Shown here one piece after another: positions 51,194-60,121 of a stretch of 64,000 nucleotides of DNA. Source of the DNA: Sphingopyxis sp. GW247-27LB. GTDB lineage: Bacteria > Pseudomonadota > Alphaproteobacteria > Sphingomonadales > Sphingomonadaceae. Position numbers and translations under genes: made by a program. The stretch is from the NCBI RefSeq assembly GCF_002277025.1, contig NZ_NIWD01000008.1:880877-944876 (forward strand). The letters are read 5' to 3'. The notes beneath the pieces were generated by a model. The model saw only the letters and a list, made by a program, of their open reading frames with translations, was not told the DNA's origin and did not search any database. How positions within the stretch are numbered: position 1 is the stretch's first letter; the number at the start of each line of letters is the position of its first letter.

Positions 51194-52306
51194 ATGAAGA
51201 CCCGCGCCGCCGTTGCGTTCGAAGCGAAGAAGCCGCTGGAGATCGTCGAGCTCGACCTCGAAGGCCCGAAGGCGGGCGAGGTGCTGGTCGAGATCATGGC
51301 GACGGGCATCTGCCACACCGATGCCTATACGCTCGACGGCTTCGACAGCGAGGGCATCTTCCCGAGCGTGCTGGGGCATGAAGGCGCGGGCGTCGTGCGC
51401 GAGGTCGGTGCGGGCGTGACCAGCGTGAAGGCGGGCGACCATGTGATCCCGCTCTACACCCCCGAATGCCGCCAGTGCAAAAGCTGCCTCAGCGGCAAGA
51501 CCAACCTCTGCACCGCGATCCGCGCGACGCAAGGAAAGGGGCTGATGCCCGACGGCACGACGCGCTTCAGCTACAAGGGGCAGCCGATCTATCATTATAT
51601 GGGCTGCTCGACCTTCTCGAACTTCACCGTGCTGCCCGAGATCGCGGTCGCGAAGATCCGCGAGGACGCGCCGTTCCAGTCGAGCTGCTACATCGGCTGC
51701 GGCGTGACCACCGGGGTCGGCGCGGTGATCAACACCGCGAAGGTGCAGGTCGGCGACAATGTCGTCGTTTTCGGGCTCGGCGGCATCGGGCTCAATGTCA
51801 TCCAGGGCGCGCGCCTCGCGGGCGCGAACAAGATCATCGGAGTCGACATCAACCCCGATCGCGAAGAATGGGGCCGCAAGTTCGGCATGACCGACTTCCT
51901 CAATTCGAAGGGCATGAGCCGCGAGGATGTCGTCGCGGCGATCGTCCAGATGACCGACGGCGGCGCCGATTACACCTTCGACGCGACGGGCAATACCGAG
52001 GTGATGCGAACCGCGCTCGAAGCCTGCCATCGCGGCTGGGGCACCTCGATCATCATCGGCGTCGCCGAGGCGGGCAAGGAAATCGCGACGCGCCCGTTCC
52101 AGCTCGTCACCGGGCGCAACTGGCGCGGTACAGCGTTCGGCGGCGCCAAGGGCCGCACCGACGTGCCGAAGATCGTCGACATGTACATGCAGGGCAAGAT
52201 CGAGATCGACCCGATGATCACCCACGTGATGGGGCTGGAGGATATCAACAAAGGGTTCGACCTGATGCACGCGGGCGAGAGCATCCGCAGCGTCGTCGTC
52301 TACTGA
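51194..52306 (+). CDS. adhC: S-(hydroxymethyl)glutathione dehydrogenase / class III alcohol dehydrogenase
   Basis: A 370-aa zinc medium-chain dehydrogenase. The start at 51194 has AAGGAGA upstream. Catalytic zinc: Cys in [14 protein letters not shown], His in LGHEGAG; structural zinc: four cysteines in [20 protein letters not shown] site is [15 protein letters not shown] with the Asp in GVDINPDR. It oxidises the formaldehyde-glutathione adduct to S-formylglutathione. First gene of a detoxification run with purU and fghA. The upstream LysR fragment is no longer functional. Confidence 0.94.
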   Translation: MKTRAAVAFEAKKPLEIVELDLEGPKAGEVLVEIMATGICHTDAYTLDGFDSEGIFPSVLGHEGAGVVREVGAGVTSVKAGDHVIPLYTPECRQCKSCLSGKTNLCTAIRATQGKGLMPDGTTRFSYKGQPIYHYMGCSTFSNFTVLPEIAVAKIREDAPFQSSCYIGCGVTTGVGAVINTAKVQVGDNVVVFGLGGIGLNVIQGARLAGANKIIGVDINPDREEWGRKFGMTDFLNSKGMSREDVVAAIVQMTDGGADYTFDATGNTEVMRTALEACHRGWGTSIIIGVAEAGKEIATRPFQLVTGRNWRGTAFGGAKGRTDVPKIVDMYMQGKIEIDPMITHVMGLEDINKGFDLMHAGESIRSVVVY

Positions 52307-52322
52307 AGCGGAGGCACCGGAA

Positions 52323-52709
52323 ATGTTCAGCCATGTGACGCTGGGGGCGAACGACATCGCCGCGACCAAGAGTTTCTACGACGCGGTGCTCGGGGCGCTC
52401 GGCGTGCCCGAGGGGCGGATCGACGAGCGCGGGCGGCTGATCTACGCGCACGACGGCGGGCGCCTCCTCATCACGCGGCCGGTCAACGGCGAGGCGGCGG
52501 CGTGCGGCAACGGCCATACGCTGGGCCTGCTCGCGGCATCGCCCGAGGCGGTCGACGCGTGGCACGCCGCGGGCCTCGCGAACGGCGGCTCGACCGCCGA
52601 GGATCCGCCGGGCATTCGCCAGGCGACCGAGGGGCGCGTGCTTTATCTCGCCTATCTGCGCGATCCCGCCGGCAACAAGCTCTGCGCCTTCCACAAGATT
52701 TCGGGCTGA
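52323..52709 (+). CDS. VOC superfamily protein (glyoxalase-like), copy 1
   Basis: A 128-aa beta-alpha-beta-beta-beta protein: FSHVTLGANDIAATKSFYDA at the start and LYLAYLRDPAGNKLCAFHK at the end. VOC proteins bind a metal and often glutathione conjugates. Its place between adhC and purU suggests a glutathione-linked step in formaldehyde handling. A paralogue with the same C-terminal block is at 53707, after purU. Confidence 0.85.
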   Translation: MFSHVTLGANDIAATKSFYDAVLGALGVPEGRIDERGRLIYAHDGGRLLITRPVNGEAAACGNGHTLGLLAASPEAVDAWHAAGLANGGSTAEDPPGIRQATEGRVLYLAYLRDPAGNKLCAFHKISG

Positions 52710-52710
52710 G

Positions 52711-53583
52711 ATGAATCCTGGGGCCGCCGCGCGCTACATCCTGACGCTGGCGTGCGAGGACAGGGTCGGCATCGTCGCCGCGGTGACGGGGCTGCTCGCA
52801 GAGGCCGACGGCTTCATCCTCGACAGCCAGCAATATGCCGACCTCGATTCGGGGCGCTTCTTCATGCGCGTCGAGTTTCGCGGCGCGGGACCGCGCTTTC
52901 CCGAAGGGCTGACGGCGGTGCAGGCGGCTTTCGCGCCGATCGTCGCGCGCTTCGCCATGGACGCGCGGATCAGCGACCGCGCCGTCAAGCCGCGTTTCGT
53001 CATCGCGGTGTCGCAGGGCAGCCATTGCCTCAACGACCTGCTCCATCGCTGGTCGACCGGCAATCTCGCGATCGACATCGTCGGAGTCGTCTCGAACCAC
53101 GAGCATCAGCGGCGCCTGACCGAATGGCACGGCGTGCCCTTTCATCATCTGCCGGTCAGCGACGCCAATCGCGCTGACCAAGAGGCCGCGATCCTGGGCG
53201 TGATGGCGCGGGGGCAGGCGGACTATCTGGTGCTCGCGCGCTATATGCAGGTCCTGTCGGGCGACCTGTCGGCACAGCTCGCGGGGCGCTGCATCAACAT
53301 CCACCACAGCTTCCTGCCCGGCTTCAAGGGCGCGCGGCCCTATCACCGCGCGCACGAGCGCGGGGTCAAGCTGATCGGCGCGACCGCGCATTTCGTCACC
53401 GGCGATCTCGACGAGGGGCCGATCATCGAACAGGCGGTCGAGCGCGTCGACCACCGCCAGTCGGTCGACGACCTGATCCGCACCGGGCGCGATATCGAGG
53501 CGCAGGTTCTCGCGCGCGCGGTGCGCTGGGTCGCCGAGCAGCGGGTGCTGATCGACGGGCGCAAGACGGTGGTGTTCCGCTAG
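52711..53583 (+). CDS. purU: formyltetrahydrofolate deformylase
   Basis: A 290-aa enzyme: N-terminal ACT domain (LTLACEDRVGIVAAVTGLLA) and C-terminal formyltransferase-fold domain with the HSFLPGFKGARPYHRAHERG active region and IGATAHFV. It releases formate from 10-formyltetrahydrofolate. It starts 1 nt after the VOC stop, in the formaldehyde run, so it may regenerate free folate when formyl groups build up. Confidence 0.94.
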   Translation: MNPGAAARYILTLACEDRVGIVAAVTGLLAEADGFILDSQQYADLDSGRFFMRVEFRGAGPRFPEGLTAVQAAFAPIVARFAMDARISDRAVKPRFVIAVSQGSHCLNDLLHRWSTGNLAIDIVGVVSNHEHQRRLTEWHGVPFHHLPVSDANRADQEAAILGVMARGQADYLVLARYMQVLSGDLSAQLAGRCINIHHSFLPGFKGARPYHRAHERGVKLIGATAHFVTGDLDEGPIIEQAVERVDHRQSVDDLIRTGRDIEAQVLARAVRWVAEQRVLIDGRKTVVFR

Positions 53584-53706
53584 GGCGGGCTCGCTATGCT
53601 TCCGGGTCCGTCATTTTCGGGGAATGCAAAACATCATGGCGGCTGGTCCTGACCGGCGGGGCAGGGTAGGTATCGATTCGCAACCAAAACCGGAGGAGCG
53701 GACATC

Positions 53707-54087
53707 ATGTACAGTCACAATATGGTCGGATCGAACGACCTCGACGCCTCGAGGAAATTCTACGACGCGACCTTTCAGGCCATCGGCGGCAAACCAGCTA
53801 TCCAGGACGAGAAGGGTCGCCTGATCTACATTCACAATGGAGGGATGTTCCTGGTCACGGCGCCGATCGACGGCCAGCCGGCGACGGCAGGCAATGGCTG
53901 CACCATCGGCATTGCGATGGCCAATCCCGAACAGGCGGATGCGTGGCACAAGGCGGGCGTCGAAGCGGGGGGCACCGCGATCGAAGATCCGCCGGGGGTG
54001 CGCGAGGGCAATGGCATGAAAATGTATCTCGCCTATCTGCGCGATCCCGCCGGCAACAAGCTCTGCGCGCTGCACCGGCTGGGCTGA
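53707..54087 (+). CDS. VOC superfamily protein, copy 2
   Basis: A 126-aa protein, MYSHNMVGSNDLDASRKFYD at the start. It shares with copy 1 the EDPPGVRE/IRQ and YLAYLRDPAGNKLCA ends. The 123-nt gap before it contains no gene. Copy 1 and this one flank purU, which suggests an old duplication within the operon. Activity unknown. Confidence 0.85.
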   Translation: MYSHNMVGSNDLDASRKFYDATFQAIGGKPAIQDEKGRLIYIHNGGMFLVTAPIDGQPATAGNGCTIGIAMANPEQADAWHKAGVEAGGTAIEDPPGVREGNGMKMYLAYLRDPAGNKLCALHRLG

Positions 54088-54092
54088 CGATC

Positions 54093-54596
54093 TTGCGCGG
54101 CGAAGCTGGCCTGTTGGCGGATCTCGATGCGCTCGCCATCCCCTTCGCCGCGCACGAGCATGTCGCGGTGTTCACCGTCGCCGAAAGCGACGCGGTGAAC
54201 GCCGCGATCCCGGGCGCCCACACCAAGAATCTGTTCCTGAAGGACGCCGCCGGAGCCTTCTGGCTCGTCACCGTGCCCGGCGAGGCGCGCGTCGACCTGA
54301 AGGCGCTGCCCGCGGCGATCGGCTGCAAGCGGGTGAGTTTCGGCAAGGCCGAGGACATGCAGCGCCTGCTCGGCATCGCGCCGGGATCGGTGACCCCGCT
54401 CGCGGCGATCAACGCGCCGCCGGGGAGCGTCGCCGTCGTACTCGATGCGGCGCTTGCGGCCGCCGACCGGGTGAACGTGCATCCGCTGCGCAACACCGGA
54501 ACGCTGGGGCTGTCGGGCGCGGCGATACTGGACCTGCTGCGCCATTGGGGCCATGATCCGCGAACCGCCCCCATCCCGATGCAGGACCCCCGATGA
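54093..54596 (+). CDS. YbaK/ProX-type aminoacyl-tRNA deacylase
   Basis: A 167-aa trans-editing protein. The core GAHTKNLFLKD (about 45-55) with the catalytic lysine and VHPLRNTGTLGLSGAAI are typical of PrdX/ProX. It removes mischarged amino acids (Ala or Cys) from tRNA-Pro. I choose TTG at 54093; no ATG exists early in the frame and no ribosome site is clear. Ends 4 nt into fghA (ATGA overlap). Confidence 0.8.
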   Translation: MRGEAGLLADLDALAIPFAAHEHVAVFTVAESDAVNAAIPGAHTKNLFLKDAAGAFWLVTVPGEARVDLKALPAAIGCKRVSFGKAEDMQRLLGIAPGSVTPLAAINAPPGSVAVVLDAALAAADRVNVHPLRNTGTLGLSGAAILDLLRHWGHDPRTAPIPMQDPR

Positions 54597-55456
54597 CTCT
54601 CGAAACCGTCTCGACCAACCGCAGCCACGGCGGCACGCAGGGCGTCTACCGGCACCGGAGCGACACGACCGGCACCGACATGAATTTCGCGGTCTTCGTC
54701 CCCGACCATGAAGCGGACGCCAAGCTGCCCGTGCTCTGGTATCTCTCGGGGCTGACCTGCACCCACGCGAATGTGATGGAGAAGGGCGAATATCGCGCCG
54801 CGTGCGCCGAGCATGGGGTGATCTTCGTCGCCCCCGACACCAGCCCGCGCGGCCCCGATCTGAACGGTAATGCCGTTCCCGACGACCCCGACGGCGCGTG
54901 GGACTTCGGCCTCGGCGCCGGCTTCTATGTCGACGCGACCGCGGAGCCGTGGGCGCAGCACTACCGGATGCGCTCCTATGTCGAAGACGAGCTGCCCTCG
55001 CTGATCCTGCGCGAATTTCCCGCCGCCGACCTGACGCGGCAGGGGATCACCGGCCATTCGATGGGCGGGCACGGCGCGCTGACCGTCGCGCTGCGCACCC
55101 CCGACCGCTTTCGCTCGGTCTCGGCCTTCTCGCCGATCGTCGCGCCGACGCGGTGCCCATGGGGCGAGAAGGCGCTGGCGGGCTATCTCGGCGAGGATCG
55201 CGAGGCGTGGGGCGCTTACGACGCCTGCGCGCTGATCGCGGCGGGCGCGCGGCTGCCCGACCTGCTCGTCGATCAGGGCGACGCCGATAATTTCCTGGCC
55301 GAGCAGCTCAAGACCGGGCTGCTGGCCGAGGCGTGCGAGCGCGCCGGTCAGAAGGCGACGATCCGCATGCAGCCGGGCTACGACCACAGCTATTATTTCA
55401 TCTCGACCTTCATGGCCGAGCATGTCGCGTGGCATGCCGAACGGTTGAAGGGGTAA
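54593..55456 (+). CDS. fghA: S-formylglutathione hydrolase
   Basis: A 287-aa serine hydrolase of the esterase D family. Nucleophile Ser in GITGHSMGGHGALT, acid in LLVDQGDADNFL, His in PGYDHSYYFISTF; LSGLTCTHANVMEKG is a family mark. It cleaves S-formylglutathione to formate and glutathione, completing the adhC reaction. Coupled to the deacylase gene by ATGA. The repeat A5 follows 6 nt after the stop. Confidence 0.95.
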   Translation: MTLETVSTNRSHGGTQGVYRHRSDTTGTDMNFAVFVPDHEADAKLPVLWYLSGLTCTHANVMEKGEYRAACAEHGVIFVAPDTSPRGPDLNGNAVPDDPDGAWDFGLGAGFYVDATAEPWAQHYRMRSYVEDELPSLILREFPAADLTRQGITGHSMGGHGALTVALRTPDRFRSVSAFSPIVAPTRCPWGEKALAGYLGEDREAWGAYDACALIAAGARLPDLLVDQGDADNFLAEQLKTGLLAEACERAGQKATIRMQPGYDHSYYFISTFMAEHVAWHAERLKG

Positions 55457-55462
55457 AGAATA

Positions 55463-55591
55463 AGCCCCTCCCCTTCAGGGGAGGGGTTGGGGTGGGGTCC
55501 ATCGGCCTTGCGCAAGGCCGATGGACCCCACCCGCTGCGACTAGGGAGCCAAGCTCCCAAGTCTCGCTGCCCTCCCCTGAAGGGGAGGGCG
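55463..55591. repeat. palindromic repeat family A, long form, copy A5
   Basis: 129 bp between the fghA stop and the quinone reductase stop, which converge. Sequence AAGCCCCTCCCCTTCAGGGG ... AAGGGGAGGGC, with GACTAGGGAGCCAAGCTCCC inside. Like A1 and A4 it is open in the KPLPFRGGVGVGS frame. Confidence 0.85.
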
Positions 55592-55602
55592 CGGATATTA
55601 TA

Positions 55603-56580
55603 CTACGGAATCAACAGCGTAGACCCCGTCGTTCGCCCCGCTTCGAGGTCGGCATGCGCCCGCGCCGCATCCTGCAAGCCATAGCGCTGGCCGACGGTCA
55701 TCGCGACCTTACCCTCGCCGATCATCTCGAACACCCGCGCCGCGCCCGCGGCGCGTTCGCCGGGGTCGAGGTAATAGTCGAACAGCGTCGGCCGGGTGAC
55801 GAACTGCGACCCGTGGCGCGCGAGCACGCCCAGATCGACCCCGCGCACCGGCCCGCCGGCGTTGCCGTAGCTGACGATCAGCCCGCGCCGCGCGGTGGCT
55901 TTGAGCGACACCTCCCACGTCGCCATGCCGATGCCGTCGAAGGTCACGGGCACGCCCTGTCCGTCGGTGATCTCGCGGACGTGCGCCGCGACATCCTCCT
56001 CCTTGTAGCGGATGACATGGTCGGCGCCCGCGTCGCGCGCCGCCTGTTCCTTGGCCTCGGTGCTGACGGTGCCGATCACCGTCGCACCGACCGCCTTCAG
56101 CCATTGGACGAGGATCAGCCCGACCCCGCCCGCCGCGGCGTGGACGAGCACGGGCCAGCCCGCCTCGACCTTCGCGCAGCGCTCGACGAGCGCCTCGACC
56201 GTGCACGCCTTGAGCAGCGCCGCGGCGGCGGTCTCGTCGTCGACGTTCGCGGGCAGCTTGAACAGCGAAGCCGCCGGGACCAGTCGCGCGCTCGCATAGG
56301 CGTCGCGCTGCGGCCCGAAGGTCGCGACCCGGTCGCCGGGCTGGAGCCCGTGGACACCCTCGCCGACCGCGATCACCTCGCCCGCCGCTTCCATGCCGAG
56401 CCCGCCGGGAAGCTCGACCGGATAGGTGCCGTCGCGGTGATAGATGTCGATATAGTTGAGCCCGATCGCGCTCTGCCGCACCAGCGCCTGCCCGGGGCCG
56501 GGGGCGCCCAGCGTCACCTCGCGCCAGTCGATGACCTCGGGGCCGCCTTGCGTCTCGATAAAGGCCTGGATCGCTTGCAT
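55603..56580 (-). CDS. qor: quinone oxidoreductase (zeta-crystallin family)
   Basis: A 325-aa NADPH:quinone reductase of the medium-chain family without zinc ligands. NADPH site AAAGGVGLILVQWLKAVGA, with YNHRDG-like SAIGLNYIDIYHRDGTYP and GGLGMEAAG. It reduces quinones or enones. Start at 56580. Alone on this strand, between repeats. Confidence 0.9.
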   Translation of the reverse strand: MQAIQAFIETQGGPEVIDWREVTLGAPGPGQALVRQSAIGLNYIDIYHRDGTYPVELPGGLGMEAAGEVIAVGEGVHGLQPGDRVATFGPQRDAYASARLVPAASLFKLPANVDDETAAAALLKACTVEALVERCAKVEAGWPVLVHAAAGGVGLILVQWLKAVGATVIGTVSTEAKEQAARDAGADHVIRYKEEDVAAHVREITDGQGVPVTFDGIGMATWEVSLKATARRGLIVSYGNAGGPVRGVDLGVLARHGSQFVTRPTLFDYYLDPGERAAGAARVFEMIGEGKVAMTVGQRYGLQDAARAHADLEAGRTTGSTLLIP

Positions 56581-56654
56581 CGCGCATCTCCTGCTGTTCC
56601 GTCCATCTGGTGGGCCGGAGAGTGAGGCGCAAGTAGGGAGTCGTCCATTGACGT

Positions 56655-56751
56655 CGTCATTGCGAGGAGGCCCGGACCTGATCCGGGGCGACGCGGCAAT
56701 CCAGGGCGGCGCAGAGCAGCTCTGGATTGCTTCGCTACGCTCGCAATGACG
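56655..56751. repeat. palindromic repeat family D, copy 3
   Basis: CGTCATTGCGAGGAGGCCCG at one end and TTCGCTACGCTCGCAATGAC at the other. Longer than copies 1 and 2 because of an inserted GGACCTGATCCGGGGCG segment resembling family E. Lies in the gap between divergent qor and the convergent helicase. Confidence 0.85.
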
Positions 56752-56768
56752 GGAAGGTAATGGCTGGT

Positions 56769-58592
56769 TTACTTCGGCCGACGCGGGCTACGCTGGCCAT
56801 AGGGCTTGGGCTTGTAGCGCTCGGTCTTGTCGCGCGGGCCGCCGGGGCCGCGCGGGCCGCGGTCGCCGCCGGGCGCGCGGCCGAGCGTATTGCGCGGCGC
56901 TTTGTCGCGCGGCGCCTTCTCGCGTCGCGGCGGATAGGCCGCGCCGCCGGGCGCCGGGGTGATCGCGACGCCGCTGTCGTCCTCGCCGTCGGCGTTGGCG
57001 CTGCGCTGGATCGCCTCGGCGAAGCGGTCGGCGATGGCGAGCGGGATGTTGAACAGCGTCTCGCTCGGCCCGATGCGGATCGCACCGATCTCATGCTTGG
57101 TCACATGGCCGCGGCGGCAGAGCAGGGGCAGGATCCAGCGCGGGTCGGCATTCTGGCGGCGCCCGATGTTGAGCCGGAACCAGACGCTGTCGTCGAACTG
57201 CTCGCGGCGCGGCCCGCGCTCACCGCGATCGGGATGACCGTCCTCGCGCTCGAAGCGTTCGCCCCGCTCGCGTCGCGGCGGCGGGCCGTTGTCGATCAGA
57301 TCCTCGGGCGGCGGCATGGTCGCGCGGTGCGCGCGGACGAGCGACGCGGCGATATCCTCGGGCGAGCGTTCGGCGAGCAGCCGCTGCGCGAGCTCGAGGT
57401 CGTCGGCTTCGTGCTCGACAGGGGCGAGCAGTTTCTCGATCAGCCGTTCCTGATCCTTTTTCCGAACGTCGTCCGCGGTCGGCGCGTTCATCCACTCGGC
57501 CTCGATGCGCGCGCCGCGCAGCATGCCGTCGACGCGGCGCCGGCGCGGATAGGGGACGATCAGCACCGCGGTGCCCTTCTTCCCCGCGCGCCCGGTGCGG
57601 CCCGAACGGTGCTGGAGCGTCTCGGCATCGCGCGGGATCTCGACATGGATGACAAGGCTCAGGCTCGGCAGGTCGATGCCGCGCGCGGCGACGTCGGTCG
57701 CGACGCACACCCGCGCGCGGCGGTCGCGCAGCGCCTGCAGCGCGTGGTTGCGCTCGTTCTGGCTATGCTCGCCCGACAGCGCGACGGCGGCGAAACCGCG
57801 ATTGACCAGCCGCGCGTGGAGGCGGCGGACATTGTCGCGCGTCGCGCAGAACAGCATCGCCGTGTCGGGCTCGTGCAGGCGGAGGAGGTTGATCACCGCG
57901 CCCTCGATATCGGCGGGCGCGACGGTGACGACCTGATAGGCGATGTCGCCGTGCCCGCGGTCCTCGCCGACGGTCGAGATGCGCAGGGCATCGCGCTGGT
58001 AGCGCTTGGCGAGCTGCGCGATCGGCTTCGGAATCGTCGCCGAAAACAACAGGGTGCGCCGCGTCCCGGGGGTTGCGTCGAGGATTTCCTCGAGGTCCTC
58101 GCGGAACCCCATGTCGAGCATCTCGTCGGCCTCGTCGAGCACCGCGACGCGCAGGCTTTCGAGGTCGAGCGCGCCGCGTTCGAGATGATCGCGCAGCCGC
58201 CCCGGCGTGCCGACGACGATATGCACGCCCTGATTGAGGGCGCGGCGTTCCTTGCTCGCGTCCATGCCGCCGACGCAGGTCGCGATGCGCGCGCCGGCCT
58301 TGGCATAGAGCCAGCCGAGCTCGCGGCTGACCTGCAGCGCCAGCTCGCGCGTCGGCGCGACGATCAGCGCGAGCGGCGCGGTCGCGAACGGCAGGCGGCC
58401 GTCGTCGAACAGCTCGTCCGCCATCGCGAGGCCGAAGGCGACTGTCTTGCCCGACCCGGTCTGGGCAGAAACGAGCAGGTCGCGGCCGTGGGCCTCGGCT
58501 TCGGTAACCTGCGCCTGAACGGGGGTCAGCGCCTCATAGCCGCGCGCGGTAAGAGCGTCCGCGAGGACGGGTGAAAGATGATCGAAAGACAT
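56769..58592 (-). CDS. DEAD-box RNA helicase with DbpA-type RNA-binding domain
   Basis: A 607-aa helicase. Motif I is SAQTGSGKT, Ia PTRELALQV, II DEAD in VLDEADEMLDMG, III FSATIP, VI HRSGRTGRAG. After the core comes a Pro/Arg-rich linker, a DbpA RNA-binding domain (VWFRLNIGRRQNADPRWILP), and a long Arg/Gly/Pro tail. It is like DeaD/CsdA and DbpA, acting on ribosome assembly or RNA decay, perhaps in the cold. Start at 58592. Tail is basic and low-complexity, as usual. Confidence 0.92.
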   Translation of the reverse strand: MSFDHLSPVLADALTARGYEALTPVQAQVTEAEAHGRDLLVSAQTGSGKTVAFGLAMADELFDDGRLPFATAPLALIVAPTRELALQVSRELGWLYAKAGARIATCVGGMDASKERRALNQGVHIVVGTPGRLRDHLERGALDLESLRVAVLDEADEMLDMGFREDLEEILDATPGTRRTLLFSATIPKPIAQLAKRYQRDALRISTVGEDRGHGDIAYQVVTVAPADIEGAVINLLRLHEPDTAMLFCATRDNVRRLHARLVNRGFAAVALSGEHSQNERNHALQALRDRRARVCVATDVAARGIDLPSLSLVIHVEIPRDAETLQHRSGRTGRAGKKGTAVLIVPYPRRRRVDGMLRGARIEAEWMNAPTADDVRKKDQERLIEKLLAPVEHEADDLELAQRLLAERSPEDIAASLVRAHRATMPPPEDLIDNGPPPRRERGERFEREDGHPDRGERGPRREQFDDSVWFRLNIGRRQNADPRWILPLLCRRGHVTKHEIGAIRIGPSETLFNIPLAIADRFAEAIQRSANADGEDDSGVAITPAPGGAAYPPRREKAPRDKAPRNTLGRAPGGDRGPRGPGGPRDKTERYKPKPYGQRSPRRPK

Positions 58593-58637
58593 ATTTTCTT
58601 CTTTTCCGTGGCGGGCTGCGCCGCCGATTCTCTAATT

Positions 58638-58735
58638 CGTCACCCCGGACTTGGTCCGGGGTCCATTCAGCGCTTTCTGCAAGTGACGAATGGATGCCGG
58701 ATCCCCTGAGCCTGTCGAAGGGCCGGCATGACGAG
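58638..58735. repeat. dispersed repeats (family E and GAGCCTGTCGAAGG type)
   Basis: GTCACCCCGGACTTGGTCCG and its inverse followed by CCCTGAGCCTGTCGAAGGGC, a short element also seen in inverse at about 63910. It fills the gap between helicase and flavoprotein genes; no gene visible. Confidence 0.7.
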
Positions 58736-58755
58736 CGTGATGGGTTGTCCGTTTC

Positions 58756-59934
58756 CTAAAGGGCCTGGCCTGCCGCATATCCGCTGGCCCAAGCCCATTG
58801 AAAATTATAGCCGCCCAGCCACCCGGTGACGTCCACGGCTTCGCCGACCGCATAGAGGCCCGGAAGGCTTTTGGCCATCATTGTTTGCGACGACAGGCCC
58901 GCGGTCGCGATGCCGCCGACGGTGACCTCGGCCTTGGCGAAGCCCTCGGTGCCATTGGGGCGGAAGGTCCAGCGGCGGAGCGCGGCTTCGGCATCGGCGA
59001 GTTTGCGGTCGGTTTGCGCCCCCATCTCGCCGGGTAGCGCGAGCCGCTCGGCCAGCACCTGCGCGAGGCGGTCGGGGAGGGCGCTCCCTAGCGCCGCCGC
59101 GAGCGTCGCGCGCGGTCGCGCGCGTTTCGCCGCAACCAGCCAGCCCGGCGCGGCGTCGGGCGCAAAGTCGATGGTCACCGGCTCGCCGTGCCGCCAATAG
59201 CTGCTGATCTGCAGGATCGCGGGGCCGGACAGCCCGCGATGCGTGAAAAGCGCCGCTTCGCGGAACGCCGCCTTGCCCGCGCGTGCCTCGACCGGGGTGG
59301 CGACGCCCGACAGCTCGCGGAACAGCAGGTCATCGCCGCCGAGCGTGAGCGGGACGAGCGCGGGGCGCGGCTCGACGACCTTCAGCCCGAATTGCCGCGC
59401 GAGGTCGTAGGCGAAGCCGGTCGCCCCCATCTTGGGGATCGACGGTCCGCCGGTCGCGAGAACGAGATTGCGGGCGGTGAAGCGCCGGTCACCGAAGGCA
59501 ACGCGAAAAAGCCCATCGGCATGCGCGACCTCGCGCAGCGGTTCGCCGCAGCGGACGTCGACGCCGCCCTTCGCCGCCTCGTCGAGCAGCATCGCGACGA
59601 TTGCCTTCGCCGACCCGTCGCAGAAGAGCTGGCCGAGCGTCTTTTCGTGCCACGCGATGCCATGGGCGTCGACGAGCGCGACGAAATCCGCGGGCGTATA
59701 GCGCGCAAGCGCCGACTTGGCGAAATGCGGGTTCGCCGACAGGAAGCGATCGGGTACGGCGTGGATATTGGTGAAATTGCAGCGCCCGCCGCCCGAGATC
59801 AGGATCTTCTTGCCCACCTGATCGGCATGGTCGAGCAGCAGCACGCGGCGCCCGCGCTGCCCCGCGGTCGCGGCGCACATCAGCCCGGCCGCGCCGGCGC
59901 CCAGCACGATGGCATCGTAATCGGGGGCGGTCAT
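58756..59934 (-). CDS. NAD(P)/FAD-dependent flavoprotein, BaiN/HI0933-like
   Basis: A 392-aa flavoprotein. FAD site IVLGAGAAGLMCAATAGQRG; GKKILISGGGRCNFTN is the family mark, and GYNFQWAWASGYAAGQAL the end. Start at 59934, an upstream ATG lies 24 nt earlier. Members reduce unsaturated steroids or alkyl substrates, though most are uncharacterised. It is 7 nt after the small gene, so part of the greA-like run. Confidence 0.9.
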   Translation of the reverse strand: MTAPDYDAIVLGAGAAGLMCAATAGQRGRRVLLLDHADQVGKKILISGGGRCNFTNIHAVPDRFLSANPHFAKSALARYTPADFVALVDAHGIAWHEKTLGQLFCDGSAKAIVAMLLDEAAKGGVDVRCGEPLREVAHADGLFRVAFGDRRFTARNLVLATGGPSIPKMGATGFAYDLARQFGLKVVEPRPALVPLTLGGDDLLFRELSGVATPVEARAGKAAFREAALFTHRGLSGPAILQISSYWRHGEPVTIDFAPDAAPGWLVAAKRARPRATLAAALGSALPDRLAQVLAERLALPGEMGAQTDRKLADAEAALRRWTFRPNGTEGFAKAEVTVGGIATAGLSSQTMMAKSLPGLYAVGEAVDVTGWLGGYNFQWAWASGYAAGQAL

Positions 59935-59941
59935 GCGGGCG

Positions 59942-60121
59942 TCAGCGCAGCTTCGCAATCGACAGCCCGTCGGCCTTGGCGCGGATCTTCACCGATTCCT
60001 CGCTGCGCGTCAGCGCCTTGGCGATCGCCTTCAGCGCCATGCCCTTCTTCGCGAGCGTGTGCAGCTTGTCGATCTCGGCCGCGGTCCACGGCTGCTTGTG
60101 GCGTTCGAACCGGTCCTTCAT
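59942..60121 (-). CDS. 59-aa small protein, SANT/helix-like
   Basis: A 59-aa frame that starts MKDRFERHKQPWTAAEIDKL and goes on with two helices, ending IAKLR. Helix pattern WT..EI..L...A..GM.LK.IAKAL.RSEESVK..AK resembles small SANT/Myb-like DNA-binding domains. ATG overlaps the upstream GreA/B stop (ATGA), so it is translated with it. Small size makes it easy to miss. Function not assigned; nucleic-acid binding is likely. Confidence 0.8.
   Translation of the reverse strand: MKDRFERHKQPWTAAEIDKLHTLAKKGMALKAIAKALTRSEESVKIRAKADGLSIAKLR

Noticed and set aside
55333..56625. 430-codon plus-strand frame through repeat A5 and opposite qor
   Set aside because: Antisense to a well-defined quinone reductase; the only recognisable part is the repeat-coded peptide.
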